Assembly (NCBI GenBank): GCA_035505655.1
Contig: DATJQP010000105.1
Coordinates: 1-64,000 of the forward strand
DNA from: JAGVPT01 sp035505655
GTDB taxonomy: Bacteria > Bacteroidota > Ignavibacteria > UBA10030 > UBA8401
Direction: 5' to 3'
Length of the DNA: 64,000 nt
The translations under genes and the position numbers were made by a program. Below the pieces are notes generated by a model. It did not search any database and was not told the origin of the DNA. It saw nothing but the letters and a program-made list of their open reading frames with translations. Of this stretch, positions 1 through 8,728 are shown piece by piece; positions within the stretch are counted from its first letter, which is position 1; every line of letters starts with the position of its first letter.

Positions 1-13
1 TGTCACTTATGTC

Positions 14-120
14 TTGGCTCTCCCAGGTATCTGCTGTATCCTATCTTTGCTTTCTACTTTCTGCTGTCTTCTGTATTCTGTTTTCTGTATCCTATTTTTC
101 CGTATCTTACCCTCAAAAGG
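14..120. repeat. pyrimidine-rich low-complexity tract
   Basis: This stretch is almost pure T/C on the plus strand, built from degenerate units such as CTGTATCCTAT and TTCTGTATTCTG. It precedes the first gene. A reading frame runs through it, but its translation is a compositional Phe/Ser/Leu string, so I treat it as non-coding. Similar tracts occur near 21.1 kb, 21.3 kb and 37.9 kb. Confidence 0.5.
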
Positions 121-131
121 AACCCCCAATC

Positions 132-299
132 ATGCCAAAGTCAACGAACGAGGGTCCGCTTACGATCAGGTGCCCGAATTGCGGGCAGAGTGTTGAGCCG
201 GACTACAATGAGACCACCCGCCGGCACATCTGCCCGATTTGTGCCAATCCCGTGGATGCCCAGGTCCTCATCGAGAAGAGAAAGCGAGGGATAAGGTAG
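132..299 (+). CDS. small zinc-ribbon protein
   Basis: A 55-residue protein with two CxxC knuckles (CPNCG and CPICA) about 19 residues apart, the arrangement of a single zinc ribbon, followed by a basic tail (EKRKRG). I chose the ATG at 132 because an AAGGA ribosome site sits ten bases upstream and because the longer in-frame extension is low-complexity. Such ribbons bind zinc and may contact nucleic acid or protein; no specific function can be assigned. The next gene is in the same direction after a short gap. Confidence 0.6.
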   Translation: MPKSTNEGPLTIRCPNCGQSVEPDYNETTRRHICPICANPVDAQVLIEKRKRGIR

Positions 300-356
300 C
301 AGGCCGTTCGCGTTCAGCTCCCCGGCTGGAGCGTTTTTTACCATTCCATCCCGCAC

Positions 357-1067
357 ATGATGTCCCCTTCTCCAACTCGTATTGTTCTCATCACAGGCGC
401 CAACAAGGGAATCGGCTTTGAGATCGCGCGCCAGTGTGGCGCCGCCGGATTTCAGGTCATCGTCTCAGGGAGAGACGATGGACGGGTGGCTGCATCCGCG
501 GCGAAACTCCGAAAAGAGGGGATCGACGTTGAACCCCTCGTCATGGATGTGAGTGATCCGCAGAGTGTTGACTTGGCCGCGAGGACTTTTTCCCGGATGA
601 AGAAAGAGCTCGATGTTCTCGTCAACAACGCCGGCATCGTCGTGAAAGGGGACAAAGCTCTTTCCCGCGAGGAAGAAACCATCCTGAGGCAAACCCTCGA
701 GACGAACTCGTTTGGCCCGCTCAGAGTGACGAAGGCATTCCTTCCGTTCATGAAAAAGCCTTCGCGGATTATCATGATCTCCAGCGGAGCCGGATCGATG
801 TCGGACGAGGTTCAGACCTGGTCTCCGGCCTACGCCGCATCGAAGACTCTGCTGAACGCCCTCACCCGTCAACTGGCGGATGAACTGAAGAACAATGGCA
901 TATCCGTCAATGCGGTCTGTCCCGGCTGGGTGAGGACGGATATGGGGGGAAGGATGGCGAGTCGTTCGGTTTCAAAAGGAGCCGAGACTCCCGTATGGCT
1001 CGCAACGGAGGCGCCGTCGTCTCTGACGGGAAAAATCTTCAGAGACAAAAAGGAGATCCGATGGTAA
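357..1067 (+). CDS. short-chain dehydrogenase/reductase (SDR) family oxidoreductase
   Basis: A 236-residue classical SDR, a cytosolic NAD(P)-dependent oxidoreductase. The cofactor motif TGANKGIG is at residues 13-20, NNAG at 90-93, Ser142/Ser143 are in the catalytic-serine region, and the YxxxK pair is Tyr159/Lys163 (YAASK). The overall pattern resembles the carbonyl-reductase-like branch. ATG at 357 is followed at once by another ATG at 360, so the start is uncertain by one codon. The substrate cannot be inferred, and no pathway neighbours lie nearby. Confidence 0.88.
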   Translation: MMSPSPTRIVLITGANKGIGFEIARQCGAAGFQVIVSGRDDGRVAASAAKLRKEGIDVEPLVMDVSDPQSVDLAARTFSRMKKELDVLVNNAGIVVKGDKALSREEETILRQTLETNSFGPLRVTKAFLPFMKKPSRIIMISSGAGSMSDEVQTWSPAYAASKTLLNALTRQLADELKNNGISVNAVCPGWVRTDMGGRMASRSVSKGAETPVWLATEAPSSLTGKIFRDKKEIRW

Positions 1068-1210
1068 GCCTTTTCCTCAATAGTGAGCGTTCGATGCTCT
1101 GAACAGACTCCCTTTGTTCCATCGCGCACTTTCCGATCAGCCACTGCCTTGCATCCCAGCACCCCTTCCGCCTTCAACCACTTTCGCCAGACGCCCCCGA
1201 GCCTCCGTTT

Positions 1211-1235
1211 AACCTTTTTCTCTTTGGGGCGTATC
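1211..1235 (+). promoter_or_regulatory. possible ECF-type promoter upstream of the sigma factor gene
   Basis: An AACC element at 1211-1214 is followed after 15 bases by CGTATC at 1230-1235. That resembles the AAC / CGT boxes recognised by many autoregulated ECF sigma factors, and it lies 26 bases before the start codon, with a GGAAAGGAAG ribosome site in between. The match is short, so this is a suggestion only. Confidence 0.3.
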
Positions 1236-1261
1236 ATCCTCAGCGGAAAGGAAGTTCGCTG

Positions 1262-1855
1262 ATGGAGCGAGAAAAACCGGAGCAATCGACGGATCCACCG
1301 CAACAACTCGCGGCTGAGTTCGTTGGCCGGGGTCTTGGCGGCGATCTTCCGGCATTTCGCACCCTCGTCGATACATTCCAGAAGTATGCCTATGCACTTG
1401 CCTTCAGGATCCTCGGCGAGGAAGAAGAGTCAAAAGACGCAGTCCAGGAGGCGTTCATCCGGGTCTGGCAACATCGTGGGAAGTACGATCCGAAAGTGAG
1501 ATTTACGACGTGGTTGTATACGATCGTGACCCATCTGTGCTACGACAAGTTGAGAGGGATGCGAAGGCGGAACACGGTCCCCTTCGGCGATGGGGAAGCT
1601 TCTCACTGCGGCGACGCGTCTTCCGGCGATGATGCCGAACGATTGTACAGCAACAAGGAGATTGCCGCGCTCGTCAACCGGCTGAGCAGACAACTCCCGC
1701 CAAAACAACGGGTCGTCTTCGTTCTTCGGGATCTGCAGGGACTCAGCGTGCGGGAGGTCGCCGGGATCCTCCGGATTTCCGAAAGCTCGGTGAAGGCGAA
1801 CCTGGTCTACGCCCGAAAGTTTCTCCGGTCGAAGCTTGACCCGATTCTCATGTGA
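1262..1855 (+). CDS. RNA polymerase ECF-type sigma factor
   Basis: A 197-residue sigma-70 family protein of ECF size. Region 2 spans roughly residues 30-100 (YAYALAFRILG through the DAVQEAFIRVW helix and FTTWLYTIVTHLCYDKLR). Region 4 is near the C terminus (LPPKQRVVFVLRDLQGLS, then an EVAGILRISESSVKANL helix-turn-helix). It would direct core polymerase to a small regulon. The next two genes are tightly linked: an anti-sigma factor 7 bases downstream, then a membrane/lipoprotein. This is a typical sigma/anti-sigma operon, probably autoregulated. Confidence 0.95.
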   Translation: MEREKPEQSTDPPQQLAAEFVGRGLGGDLPAFRTLVDTFQKYAYALAFRILGEEEESKDAVQEAFIRVWQHRGKYDPKVRFTTWLYTIVTHLCYDKLRGMRRRNTVPFGDGEASHCGDASSGDDAERLYSNKEIAALVNRLSRQLPPKQRVVFVLRDLQGLSVREVAGILRISESSVKANLVYARKFLRSKLDPILM

Positions 1856-1862
1856 GGCCGTC

Positions 1863-2624
1863 ATGAATTGCTCCACATTCAGAGAGACGATGTATCTTCG
1901 CGAGGATGAGGTCTCGCCGGCAGAGTGGACCGATTTCCAGCGCCACAGGATAACCTGCGAGCGCTGCGCCGCCGAGTATCGGCGGGTCGAACGTGCTCTC
2001 CGGTTCGTGGACCTTGCAGCCGCCGAAGGGCCTCTTCCGGGAGAACCTCACGGCCTCGGGGACGCAGTCGTTTCCCGGATCGTCGCGGAACGACTCCCCC
2101 GCAGCTTCTCAGCCGCGAAGCCGGCTTTCCAGGCTCTGCTGGATTGGCTGGGAATGGGATGGGTGCGTGTCAGCCTGGCCACCGCGTTGGTCTTGATCTG
2201 GGGCTCCATTGCCGCGGAGTATTCTTCCGGCTATCTGAGGATCGTGACCCTCGAGTCGGAATTGACGAATGAGTCGGCAGCCGGGACCACGCCGGATATC
2301 AGAACCTTTACCCGGAGCGATCTTTCCGAGTTGTCATCCCTTCTCCCGACGATTATCCCTGGGAAGGATGCATTCTTCCAGGTTTCCGGAGATTGGATCG
2401 TCATTAACAAAGCTTCAATGGAGAGATTCATTCTCCTCTACAACGACCTCCAGGCCCTCGCACCCCTTCTTCCGCCGGAATTCCGTGCAGCGCACCCGGA
2501 ACTCTGGAAGCTCCTTTCGCAGAAGCAGAAGACTCCTCCCGACATGGAGACGCTTCTCCGCGAGCGCCAGTCTCTCATCCGTGAACTGAACGACCTGTTG
2601 CCGCAAGAAAGGAAAACGCCATGA
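1863..2624 (+). CDS. zinc-finger (zf-HC2) anti-sigma factor
   Basis: A 253-residue protein with the zf-HC2 signature at its N terminus: Cys3, then His28-x3-Cys32-x2-Cys35 (HRITCERC). A single membrane segment lies at about residues 101-118, followed by a periplasmic C-terminal domain. Proteins of this family bind the cognate ECF sigma factor in the cytosol and release it on an envelope signal. The ATG at 1863 is seven bases after the sigma stop codon; longer in-frame starts would overlap it. The stop overlaps the next start (ATGA), which suggests translational coupling. Confidence 0.9.
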   Translation: MNCSTFRETMYLREDEVSPAEWTDFQRHRITCERCAAEYRRVERALRFVDLAAAEGPLPGEPHGLGDAVVSRIVAERLPRSFSAAKPAFQALLDWLGMGWVRVSLATALVLIWGSIAAEYSSGYLRIVTLESELTNESAAGTTPDIRTFTRSDLSELSSLLPTIIPGKDAFFQVSGDWIVINKASMERFILLYNDLQALAPLLPPEFRAAHPELWKLLSQKQKTPPDMETLLRERQSLIRELNDLLPQERKTP

Positions 2625-3607
2625 GCCAATCGATCCGTCTTGTTCCACTCCTTTGCATACTTTTGTGGAGGGGATGCAGCGAAATCTCCATCAAGACCAC
2701 GGTAAATACAGACGGCACCTTTGTCCGCTCGGTCGTCTGCAACGGCGATTCGTCGGATCTCTCCGCCATCCACCTTCCGTACGTTTTCGACAGCACCTGG
2801 AGCATTACGACGGTAAAGAAGACCGATGGCGAGCACACTTCTTCGACGACTGCGACGAAGATCTATCCGAGCAGCAATGAGCTTACCGCTGAGTTCACCC
2901 GGGGGAAAGATTCCACAAAACTTTCGGTGTCGTGTCACATCAAGAAAGCATTCCGCTGGTTCTTTACCTATTTCCGTTACACCGAGATCCTCCATCCCTA
3001 TGCCCGATACCATCACGAGCCGGTCGACAGTTTCTTCACGCCGGAGGAGATCGGCAGGCTGAGAATGAACCAGGACTCCTCCCTTAGCAAGCGCGTCGAG
3101 GCGTACTGGGTCCGGAACTCTCTCGACGAGTACGTCGACCGCATTGCTCTGGCCTCGAAGGGACTCGGCGATACGGCGCTCTCCTCTGGATCGATCGCCA
3201 TTCACAAAAAGGAGATCGTCGATGCGTTGGCGCGGATCGAGGGAGGCAAGACGAAGGACATCTTTGATGCGTTCAACTCGGTCGTCCATCCCCGCCCGCA
3301 GAAAAGGCTCTTCAAGGTCATCGATTCGGTCTTTGCTTCCCTGACCAAAGAGATCGAAGCCGAAACGGCGCTCGACATCTCGTACACGAATGAAGTGACG
3401 ATGCCGGGGATTCTCCTCGGAGCGAACTCAAAGTCGATCGAAGGAAATAAGGTGACGTGGAATTGCCACTCGAATCAGTATTTCGACGTGACGATGACTG
3501 CGGAGTCAAGACGGGTGAACCTGTGGGCTGTGATCGCCACCGGCGTTGTCTGCCTGCTTCTTCTCGGCGGACTCCTTATCCCGATCGTTTACCGCTCCAG
3601 AGGATGA
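2621..3607 (+). CDS. envelope protein of unknown function in the ECF sigma operon
   Basis: A 328-residue protein that starts inside the anti-sigma stop codon (ATGA overlap), so it is almost certainly co-translated. The N terminus has a short hydrophobic run ending in WRGC, an imperfect lipobox that could make it a lipoprotein. The C terminus has a clear membrane segment (about residues 300-322: LWAVIATGVVCLLLLGGLLI), then a short basic tail. The middle is soluble and contains no motif I recognise. Position suggests a sensor, effector or modulator of the sigma/anti-sigma pair; the function is unknown. Confidence 0.75.
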   Translation: MSQSIRLVPLLCILLWRGCSEISIKTTVNTDGTFVRSVVCNGDSSDLSAIHLPYVFDSTWSITTVKKTDGEHTSSTTATKIYPSSNELTAEFTRGKDSTKLSVSCHIKKAFRWFFTYFRYTEILHPYARYHHEPVDSFFTPEEIGRLRMNQDSSLSKRVEAYWVRNSLDEYVDRIALASKGLGDTALSSGSIAIHKKEIVDALARIEGGKTKDIFDAFNSVVHPRPQKRLFKVIDSVFASLTKEIEAETALDISYTNEVTMPGILLGANSKSIEGNKVTWNCHSNQYFDVTMTAESRRVNLWAVIATGVVCLLLLGGLLIPIVYRSRG

Positions 3608-3914
3608 GAGCACGATTCTTCAGCTGAGATACTCCCATCCTGAGCGAACGACGGGGCGGCATGCGCGTTGAGTGAGTCGAAGGATGGCACCACCATTTTA
3701 GAGACTCAGACATTGGGAAGAATGACCAACGGTCGTGATGGATTGATGCTAATCGCATCAGATCATGTCACTCCCGCAATTTGCAATTTGCTGGAATAAT
3801 CGGTACCTAGGGCTTGCACGAGGGGGCGAAGGTGGTTCCTGCCGAACGAGTTGTCGTGCTGCTGCGATCCCCCCAATCATCCAACTCACACTCACCATTC
3901 CTGGAACATTGACC
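3608..3914. other. intergenic region without a recognised gene
   Basis: About 300 bases between the sigma operon and the PPOX gene. It holds one dispersed palindromic repeat (3635-3687). A reading frame extends the downstream gene to 3765, but it lacks a signal-peptide-like start and a ribosome site. Confidence 0.5.
3635..3687. repeat. dispersed palindromic repeat (ATCCTGAGCGAACG ... GAAGGAT family)
   Basis: The ends CCATCCT (3635-3641) and AGGATGG (3681-3687) are inverted repeats. The 14-mer ATCCTGAGCGAACG recurs in inverse orientation in the element at 18745-18815. This looks like a REP-type intergenic element. Confidence 0.5.
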
Positions 3915-4469
3915 ATGACACACCGAAGCTCATCGGCAATCTCACATCTTTTTCCTGTTTCACTTTTGTTGCTTGTTCTTATCTGCTCTCTCTCCATGGG
4001 ACAGGAGCGTCAGGCACCGGGCCGCGATTCCATCATCGCCGCCGCGCGCGAGATCATCGGAGCACAGAAGTACTGTGCCCTCATCACCATCGATTCCAGC
4101 GGACATCCGCGGGCGCGTACCGTCAATCCTTTTCCGCCAGACAGCGACATGGTCGTCTGGTTTGCGACGAGCACCCGAACGGGGAAAGTAAGGGAAATCA
4201 AGAATGATTCCTGCGTCTGTCTTTACTATGCAGACCACGCCCAAGCCTCGGGGTATGTCTCGATCGTCGGCAAGGCGATTCTTGTCACTGACATGGCCGA
4301 AAAGATCAAACGGAAACGGGCTTACTGGGACCAGGCGTTTCCGGATTGGAACCTTCTTGTGCTGGTCAAAGTGGTTCCAGAAAGAATGGATGTTCTCAAT
4401 TATAAGCGAGGGATGTTGAACGATCCGGTGACATGGGCGGTGCCGTCGGTGCGGTTCGGGGAGAAGTAG
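3915..4469 (+). CDS. exported pyridoxamine 5'-phosphate oxidase-like (PPOX) family protein
   Basis: A 184-residue protein. Residues 1-29 form a signal peptide ending near SMGQE, and the rest is a split-barrel flavin-binding fold of the PPOX family (ALITIDSSGHPRARTVNPFP, VWFATSTRTGKVREIKNDSCVCLYY, GYVSIVGKA). Family members bind FMN, F420 or haem and act as oxidases or reductases; the substrate is not evident. I chose ATG 3915 because it begins a proper signal peptide; the upstream extension to 3765 does not. Export is unusual, since most PPOX enzymes are cytosolic. Confidence 0.8.
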   Translation: MTHRSSSAISHLFPVSLLLLVLICSLSMGQERQAPGRDSIIAAAREIIGAQKYCALITIDSSGHPRARTVNPFPPDSDMVVWFATSTRTGKVREIKNDSCVCLYYADHAQASGYVSIVGKAILVTDMAEKIKRKRAYWDQAFPDWNLLVLVKVVPERMDVLNYKRGMLNDPVTWAVPSVRFGEK

Positions 4470-4546
4470 AGCGTCGGGGAAACGGAAGGGTGGGAAATCT
4501 TGGCGGGGTGTTTCAAGTCGCATTCAGGAAATGTGCCGGCGTTGTA

Positions 4547-4578
4547 TGGATTCTCAACGAGTCGAGTCTTCGACCCGC
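4547..4578. repeat. dispersed 32-bp repeat, copy 1
   Basis: This 32-mer matches 29102-29133 with a single mismatch. The shared core begins CTCAACGAGTCGAGTCTTCG. It lies in the 208-base gap (4470-4677) between convergent genes, where I see nothing else. Two near-identical intergenic copies 24 kb apart indicate a dispersed repeat family. Confidence 0.7.
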
Positions 4579-4677
4579 CAAAAACACGCGGGAACAACGG
4601 GCGGGAGTGGAAAACGCATGAAGATCGGGTGTTCCAACAGGCGTTCGAGGGACATGCTTGCGTGGACGAGTGGGGAC

Positions 4678-6222
4678 TCAGTCCTTCAGCTTGAATTCGT
4701 CGGTGCCCGGCCTGATTGCATCGTACATTCTCTTGAGCTCGTAGAAGGCGAGCTGGCTGCCGCGATAGGCGCTCTCACGGTAGAGGCGCACCGCCTGCGG
4801 CTTGCTCGCGGCAACGCCGGTCCCCGTTTCATAACAATAGCCGAGCGCCACCTGAGCCAGCAGCGATCCTCTGTGAGCGGCGCTGTCGAGCTCGGGAATC
4901 GATGCGGCATAATCTTTCAAACCGAGATTGCCGATCACGTTCGTCGCGGTGATCCTGATCTCTGCCTCTTCACTCCCTTTTGCCGCTGCGTCGCTCCATA
5001 ACTCCACCGCCTTTTTCTTGTCCATCGTTACTCCCCTGCCGCCGTAGTAGCAGAGCCCCGTCTCGATCAGCGCGTCGATATTATGCCGGGCGGATGCTCT
5101 CAGAAGGAGCTGGAACGATTCCTGTGACGGAAAATCGGTATCGAACCCGAGCGAAATGAATCCGGCACAGACCACCTGAGCCTCCGGCTCTCCTTCCAGC
5201 GCGAGGGCGTGCACCTGCTGAACGAACTTTTTGTCCTGGTAGAGGTTCCAAAGGAGCGATGTCGCGCGCGGGAATTCGAGTCTCAGCGCGGCAAGATATT
5301 CGGTTGCCGCGAGCATAAGATTCCTTTTTACCACAACCCCCTTCTCATGAAACCTTCCGAGGACCGCAGAGGCCTCGGGGCTTCCGACGGCGGCGGCGTT
5401 TTTGATCATCTTCAGAAGGGTCGAATCCGCCACCAGGGTATCCGGGTCAACCGAACCGATGCCGAGCGCAACCTTCAGCTCGGAGCTCCCCTTCTTCAGC
5501 ATATCTTTGAGGAACCCGAGCTCGTCTTCTTCGGTCGCCGGCTCGTCGCTGAAGTCGAGAAGGACCGGCTTCCACGGCTGTGCCGGCAGGACATTCGAGG
5601 TGTCAACCTTGAGGGCAGAAGCCGAAGCCCTGGCGGTGTCGACGGATGAATCGGGCGCGGGGGTGACTCCCCGTTTCTGGAATTCGACAAGGGCATCCTT
5701 TGCCGGCTGGTATCCCGCTTCGGCCGACTTCTTCATCCACGTGTAGGCTTCCGGCCAGTTCTGCTCGACGACAAGGTTGTCGGTAAGGAAAGACCCGTAC
5801 ACGTACTCCGCCTCGGGCATTCCCTGCTCCGCGGCGTAATGAAAATGTTCGAAGGCTTTGAACGGATTCCACGGCACGCCCCAGCCGTTGTTGAGAAAGA
5901 TGCCGAGGTTGTAGTGGGCAACGACATAGTTCTGATCGGCAGATTTCTGGATCCAGTACGCGCTCTTCACGGTGTCGACGCCGAATCCCTTTCCGAGAAG
6001 ATAGCGGATCCCAAGTTCATGCTGGGCGAGTGCGTCGCCGCTGTTTGCCTTCTGCATGAGCATAAAGGCTTCCCAGAGCTGGTACGACTCGTCTGTTTGC
6101 CTGATGAGGTTGAGCGACGGAGCCCTGTGTTCCCGGAAGACGGCGGCCCGTTTCTGATCCTGTGCGTTCAGGCCGGCGGAAATAGAGAGCACGGTGAGGA
6201 GAGAGAGGAGAACAGACTTCAT
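4678..6222 (-). CDS. secreted Sel1/TPR-like repeat protein
   Basis: A 514-residue protein with an N-terminal signal peptide (MKSVLLSLLTVLSISAGLNA) and about six Sel1-type repeats, the 36-residue TPR-like units with motifs such as ALAQHELGIRYLLGKGFGVD, AHYNLGIFLNNGWGV, ETGLCYYGGRGV and ALGYCYETGTGV. Repeats flank a central linker at about residues 185-250. These solenoids mediate protein-protein contacts. With the signal peptide, the protein is probably periplasmic or outer-membrane associated. No catalytic motif is present. Confidence 0.85.
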   Translation of the reverse strand: MKSVLLSLLTVLSISAGLNAQDQKRAAVFREHRAPSLNLIRQTDESYQLWEAFMLMQKANSGDALAQHELGIRYLLGKGFGVDTVKSAYWIQKSADQNYVVAHYNLGIFLNNGWGVPWNPFKAFEHFHYAAEQGMPEAEYVYGSFLTDNLVVEQNWPEAYTWMKKSAEAGYQPAKDALVEFQKRGVTPAPDSSVDTARASASALKVDTSNVLPAQPWKPVLLDFSDEPATEEDELGFLKDMLKKGSSELKVALGIGSVDPDTLVADSTLLKMIKNAAAVGSPEASAVLGRFHEKGVVVKRNLMLAATEYLAALRLEFPRATSLLWNLYQDKKFVQQVHALALEGEPEAQVVCAGFISLGFDTDFPSQESFQLLLRASARHNIDALIETGLCYYGGRGVTMDKKKAVELWSDAAAKGSEEAEIRITATNVIGNLGLKDYAASIPELDSAAHRGSLLAQVALGYCYETGTGVAASKPQAVRLYRESAYRGSQLAFYELKRMYDAIRPGTDEFKLKD

Positions 6223-6251
6223 GACGGTTGCCTGCGGCGCTCCTGGAAGGA

Positions 6252-6311
6252 ATGTCCGGGGACGAATTTTACACTTAGACGAAAGATACGAAGGTTTTGT
6301 TTACCGGACAT
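6252..6311. repeat. widely spaced inverted repeat upstream of the Sel1 gene
   Basis: ATGTCCGG (6252-6259) and CCGGACAT (6304-6311) are perfect inverted copies 44 bases apart, in the 114-base gap between the ABC operon and the Sel1-repeat gene. They could be an operator pair or the arms of an RNA stem. No poly-U follows on either strand. Confidence 0.4.
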
Positions 6312-6336
6312 CTCTCCTTCGCGGAAGAGACCCCGG

Positions 6337-7506
6337 TCAGGAAGCCCTCAGAGCGGTGATGATGTCAAGGCGGGAAGCCCGGACTGCCGGCAGGAAGCCC
6401 CCGACGAGCCCCATGACAAGGGAAAAGACCATCGTCCAGGCGGCAATGACGGGCGTGAAGTGGAATCCGAACGCCAGTTCCGTAAACGACGTGAAATTTG
6501 TCGTCGAGAACGAGACAAACTCCAGAAGCGAGGCGAGGGCGAGCCCGATGCCTCCGCCGATGAGCGAGAGGAAGATCGCTTCGATAAGAAAGGCGGCAAG
6601 GATGCTTCTTCGCTGGAAGCCGAGTGCCCGCATCGTGCCGATCTCGACCGTGCGGTTCGCCACCGCAGCGTACATCGTGATCATCGCGCCGATCATCGCC
6701 CCGGCGCTGAAGATGATCGTGATGATGAGGCCAAGGACCCGGATGAAGACCGCCATCCCTTGCGACTGCTCTTCGTAGAACGTTTTTTCCCGCTTCACGT
6801 CGAGATCCGCCAGCCGCTGGTCTCCTTCGAAGCGTGTCTTGAAAGCATTGAAATCGTCTGCGTTTTTCAGCCTCACCGTGAGCGTTGAATAGACCGGCCG
6901 GTTGAACGCAAGCATAAGCTGCTCTGCATCCGCCCAAACCTCCGAGGCAAACCCGCTCTTCCCCGCATCGAAGATCCCGACAACGGTCCACAACCCGGTT
7001 CCGATCTGAATCTTCTGACCGATCGTAACTCCGTCGAACTGGGAGGCGACTGCATTTCCGACGATAATCTCGGTCGACCCCTGCTGAAACATCCTTCCTT
7101 CCTTCATCGACACCTGCGGCCTGATTCCCAAGGCGCCCGGGGAGATGCCGCGCACGGGAACGTTACCCATATCCTTCGTCCCCTTTTTGTTCAGGTTGAT
7201 GATGGAAACGACATCCGCGGTCGCCATCGGTTTCCCCTCAGCGTTCGTCGCTACTTCCGGAAAGGTCGAGATGTTCGCGACTGACTCGCGACCGACCGCA
7301 CTCACGAGCTCGCTCTGCGCCGACTTCCGGATGATGATGACGTTGTCGTCGGACCCGGTCGAGACGAGGGTCTGCTTCACTCCCTCTGCCAGCATGAGGA
7401 CGGCGGCAAAGACGAAGACGACGAGCATGATCCCGGTCATCGTCAGCGACATCGTGAGCCGGCGGGCCCAAAGGTTGCGGATGTTGTAGGAAAGGGGAAT
7501 CTTCAT
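6337..7506 (-). CDS. MacB/FtsX-like ABC transporter permease
   Basis: A 389-residue inner-membrane protein with the MacB topology: one N-terminal membrane helix (residues about 17-40), a large periplasmic MacB_PCD-type domain, then three C-terminal helices forming the FtsX domain (around VFIRVLGLIITIIFSAGAMIG, the middle helix, and VIAAWTMVFSLVMGLVGGF). It is the last gene of the four-gene minus-strand operon and lies just downstream of a second, related permease. Together with the ATPase and adaptor it should form a tripartite efflux or lipoprotein-handling pump; the substrate is unknown. Confidence 0.9.
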   Translation of the reverse strand: MKIPLSYNIRNLWARRLTMSLTMTGIMLVVFVFAAVLMLAEGVKQTLVSTGSDDNVIIIRKSAQSELVSAVGRESVANISTFPEVATNAEGKPMATADVVSIINLNKKGTKDMGNVPVRGISPGALGIRPQVSMKEGRMFQQGSTEIIVGNAVASQFDGVTIGQKIQIGTGLWTVVGIFDAGKSGFASEVWADAEQLMLAFNRPVYSTLTVRLKNADDFNAFKTRFEGDQRLADLDVKREKTFYEEQSQGMAVFIRVLGLIITIIFSAGAMIGAMITMYAAVANRTVEIGTMRALGFQRRSILAAFLIEAIFLSLIGGGIGLALASLLEFVSFSTTNFTSFTELAFGFHFTPVIAAWTMVFSLVMGLVGGFLPAVRASRLDIITALRAS

Positions 7507-7528
7507 TGGATGCTCATCGATTGAGTGG

Positions 7529-8692
7529 TTATCCTACCTGCCGGAGTCCGTCGACGATCTTCAGCCGCGCTGAGCGGAGAGCCGGAAAGAGCGAAGCCAG
7601 AATCCCGACGAGAAATGAAAACGCCAACGCAAGACCGATCGTCGACGCCTCGACCTTGAAAATCGGAAACATCGTCGGGAAGTTCGCCTCGACGCCTGCG
7701 GCGGTCGGGAAGGTGAAGAGAATTCCGAGCACTCCGCCGATCATCGCGATGATCAGCGATTCCCCCGCCACAAGGCCCACGATGTGTCCGGCGTTGAAGC
7801 CGAGGGTCTTGAGGACGGCATACTCCCTCACCCGTTCCCTCGCCGACATGATGATCGTATTGGCAAGGACCAGAAGGATGATCCCGATGATGACGTACGA
7901 AATTACCTCGAGCGATGTGAGGATCGCGCCGGAGAGTGACACGAAGCTCTGCTGGAATGCTTTTTCGGTTTCCGTTTTCGTCTTCGCGGATGAATTCACG
8001 AAGAGCGCGTCGATCGCCTCGGAAACTGCGGGAGCATCGTTCGGATTGTCGATCTGAACGGCGTACCAGCCGACCTGTCCGGCCCGGTACGGGGCATTCT
8101 GCTTCAGCGTCTCGTCGACGTACGCCCACTGGAGGAACATCTGCGTCTCATCGGTGACGCGGTCTTTCCCTTGATAGACGCCGCGGATGACGAACTGCCA
8201 GTGTCCGGGGAAGATGTCGCCTTCAATAGGGATGATATCCCCTATCTTCCACCCGTACTTCTCCATGATCTTCCTGCCGACGATGCACGAATTTCTCTCC
8301 TTCTTAAACGTCTCAAGCTGGTCCTTGGGGATGACAAACTCCGGATACATCTCAAGGAAATTGTCGGCGTCGACCGCATAGCGCGGGAAAAAATTGTCGA
8401 AGGTGTTGTCCTTGTAGACTCCCTGGAACCAGTATGCGTACGAAACGCGCGTTACGCCGGGGACTTTTTCGATCTGGTCGCGATACGAGAGGGGAAGCGG
8501 ATAGACAAACGATACGGCGTGCCGCGTGATGAGGCGGCTGGTCGACGAGGCCTCGACGCCGTAATACCAGGCGGTCACGATCGTCCGGAGAAATCCGAAG
8601 GCGAAGACGGCAAAGGCGAGCCCAAGGATGGTCAGGAAGCTCCGGAGCTTGTGCCGCAGGAGGTTTCTGGTGACGAGTTTGAGAACATTCAT
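7529..8692 (-). CDS. MacB/FtsX-like ABC transporter permease (second subunit)
   Basis: A 387-residue paralogue of the neighbouring permease, with the same layout: N-terminal helix (FLTILGLAFAVFAFGFLRTI), periplasmic domain, and C-terminal FtsX helices (ISYVIIGIILLVLANTIIM, IIAMIGGVLGILFTF, IGLALAFSFLVGILASL). Two different half-permeases per ATPase suggest a heterodimeric channel. It sits between the other permease (23-base gap) and the ATPase gene (36-base gap). Confidence 0.9.
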   Translation of the reverse strand: MNVLKLVTRNLLRHKLRSFLTILGLAFAVFAFGFLRTIVTAWYYGVEASSTSRLITRHAVSFVYPLPLSYRDQIEKVPGVTRVSYAYWFQGVYKDNTFDNFFPRYAVDADNFLEMYPEFVIPKDQLETFKKERNSCIVGRKIMEKYGWKIGDIIPIEGDIFPGHWQFVIRGVYQGKDRVTDETQMFLQWAYVDETLKQNAPYRAGQVGWYAVQIDNPNDAPAVSEAIDALFVNSSAKTKTETEKAFQQSFVSLSGAILTSLEVISYVIIGIILLVLANTIIMSARERVREYAVLKTLGFNAGHIVGLVAGESLIIAMIGGVLGILFTFPTAAGVEANFPTMFPIFKVEASTIGLALAFSFLVGILASLFPALRSARLKIVDGLRQVG

Positions 8693-8728
8693 GTGCGCTG
8701 ACTCTCCAAGTTTGTCCGAACCGACCGG

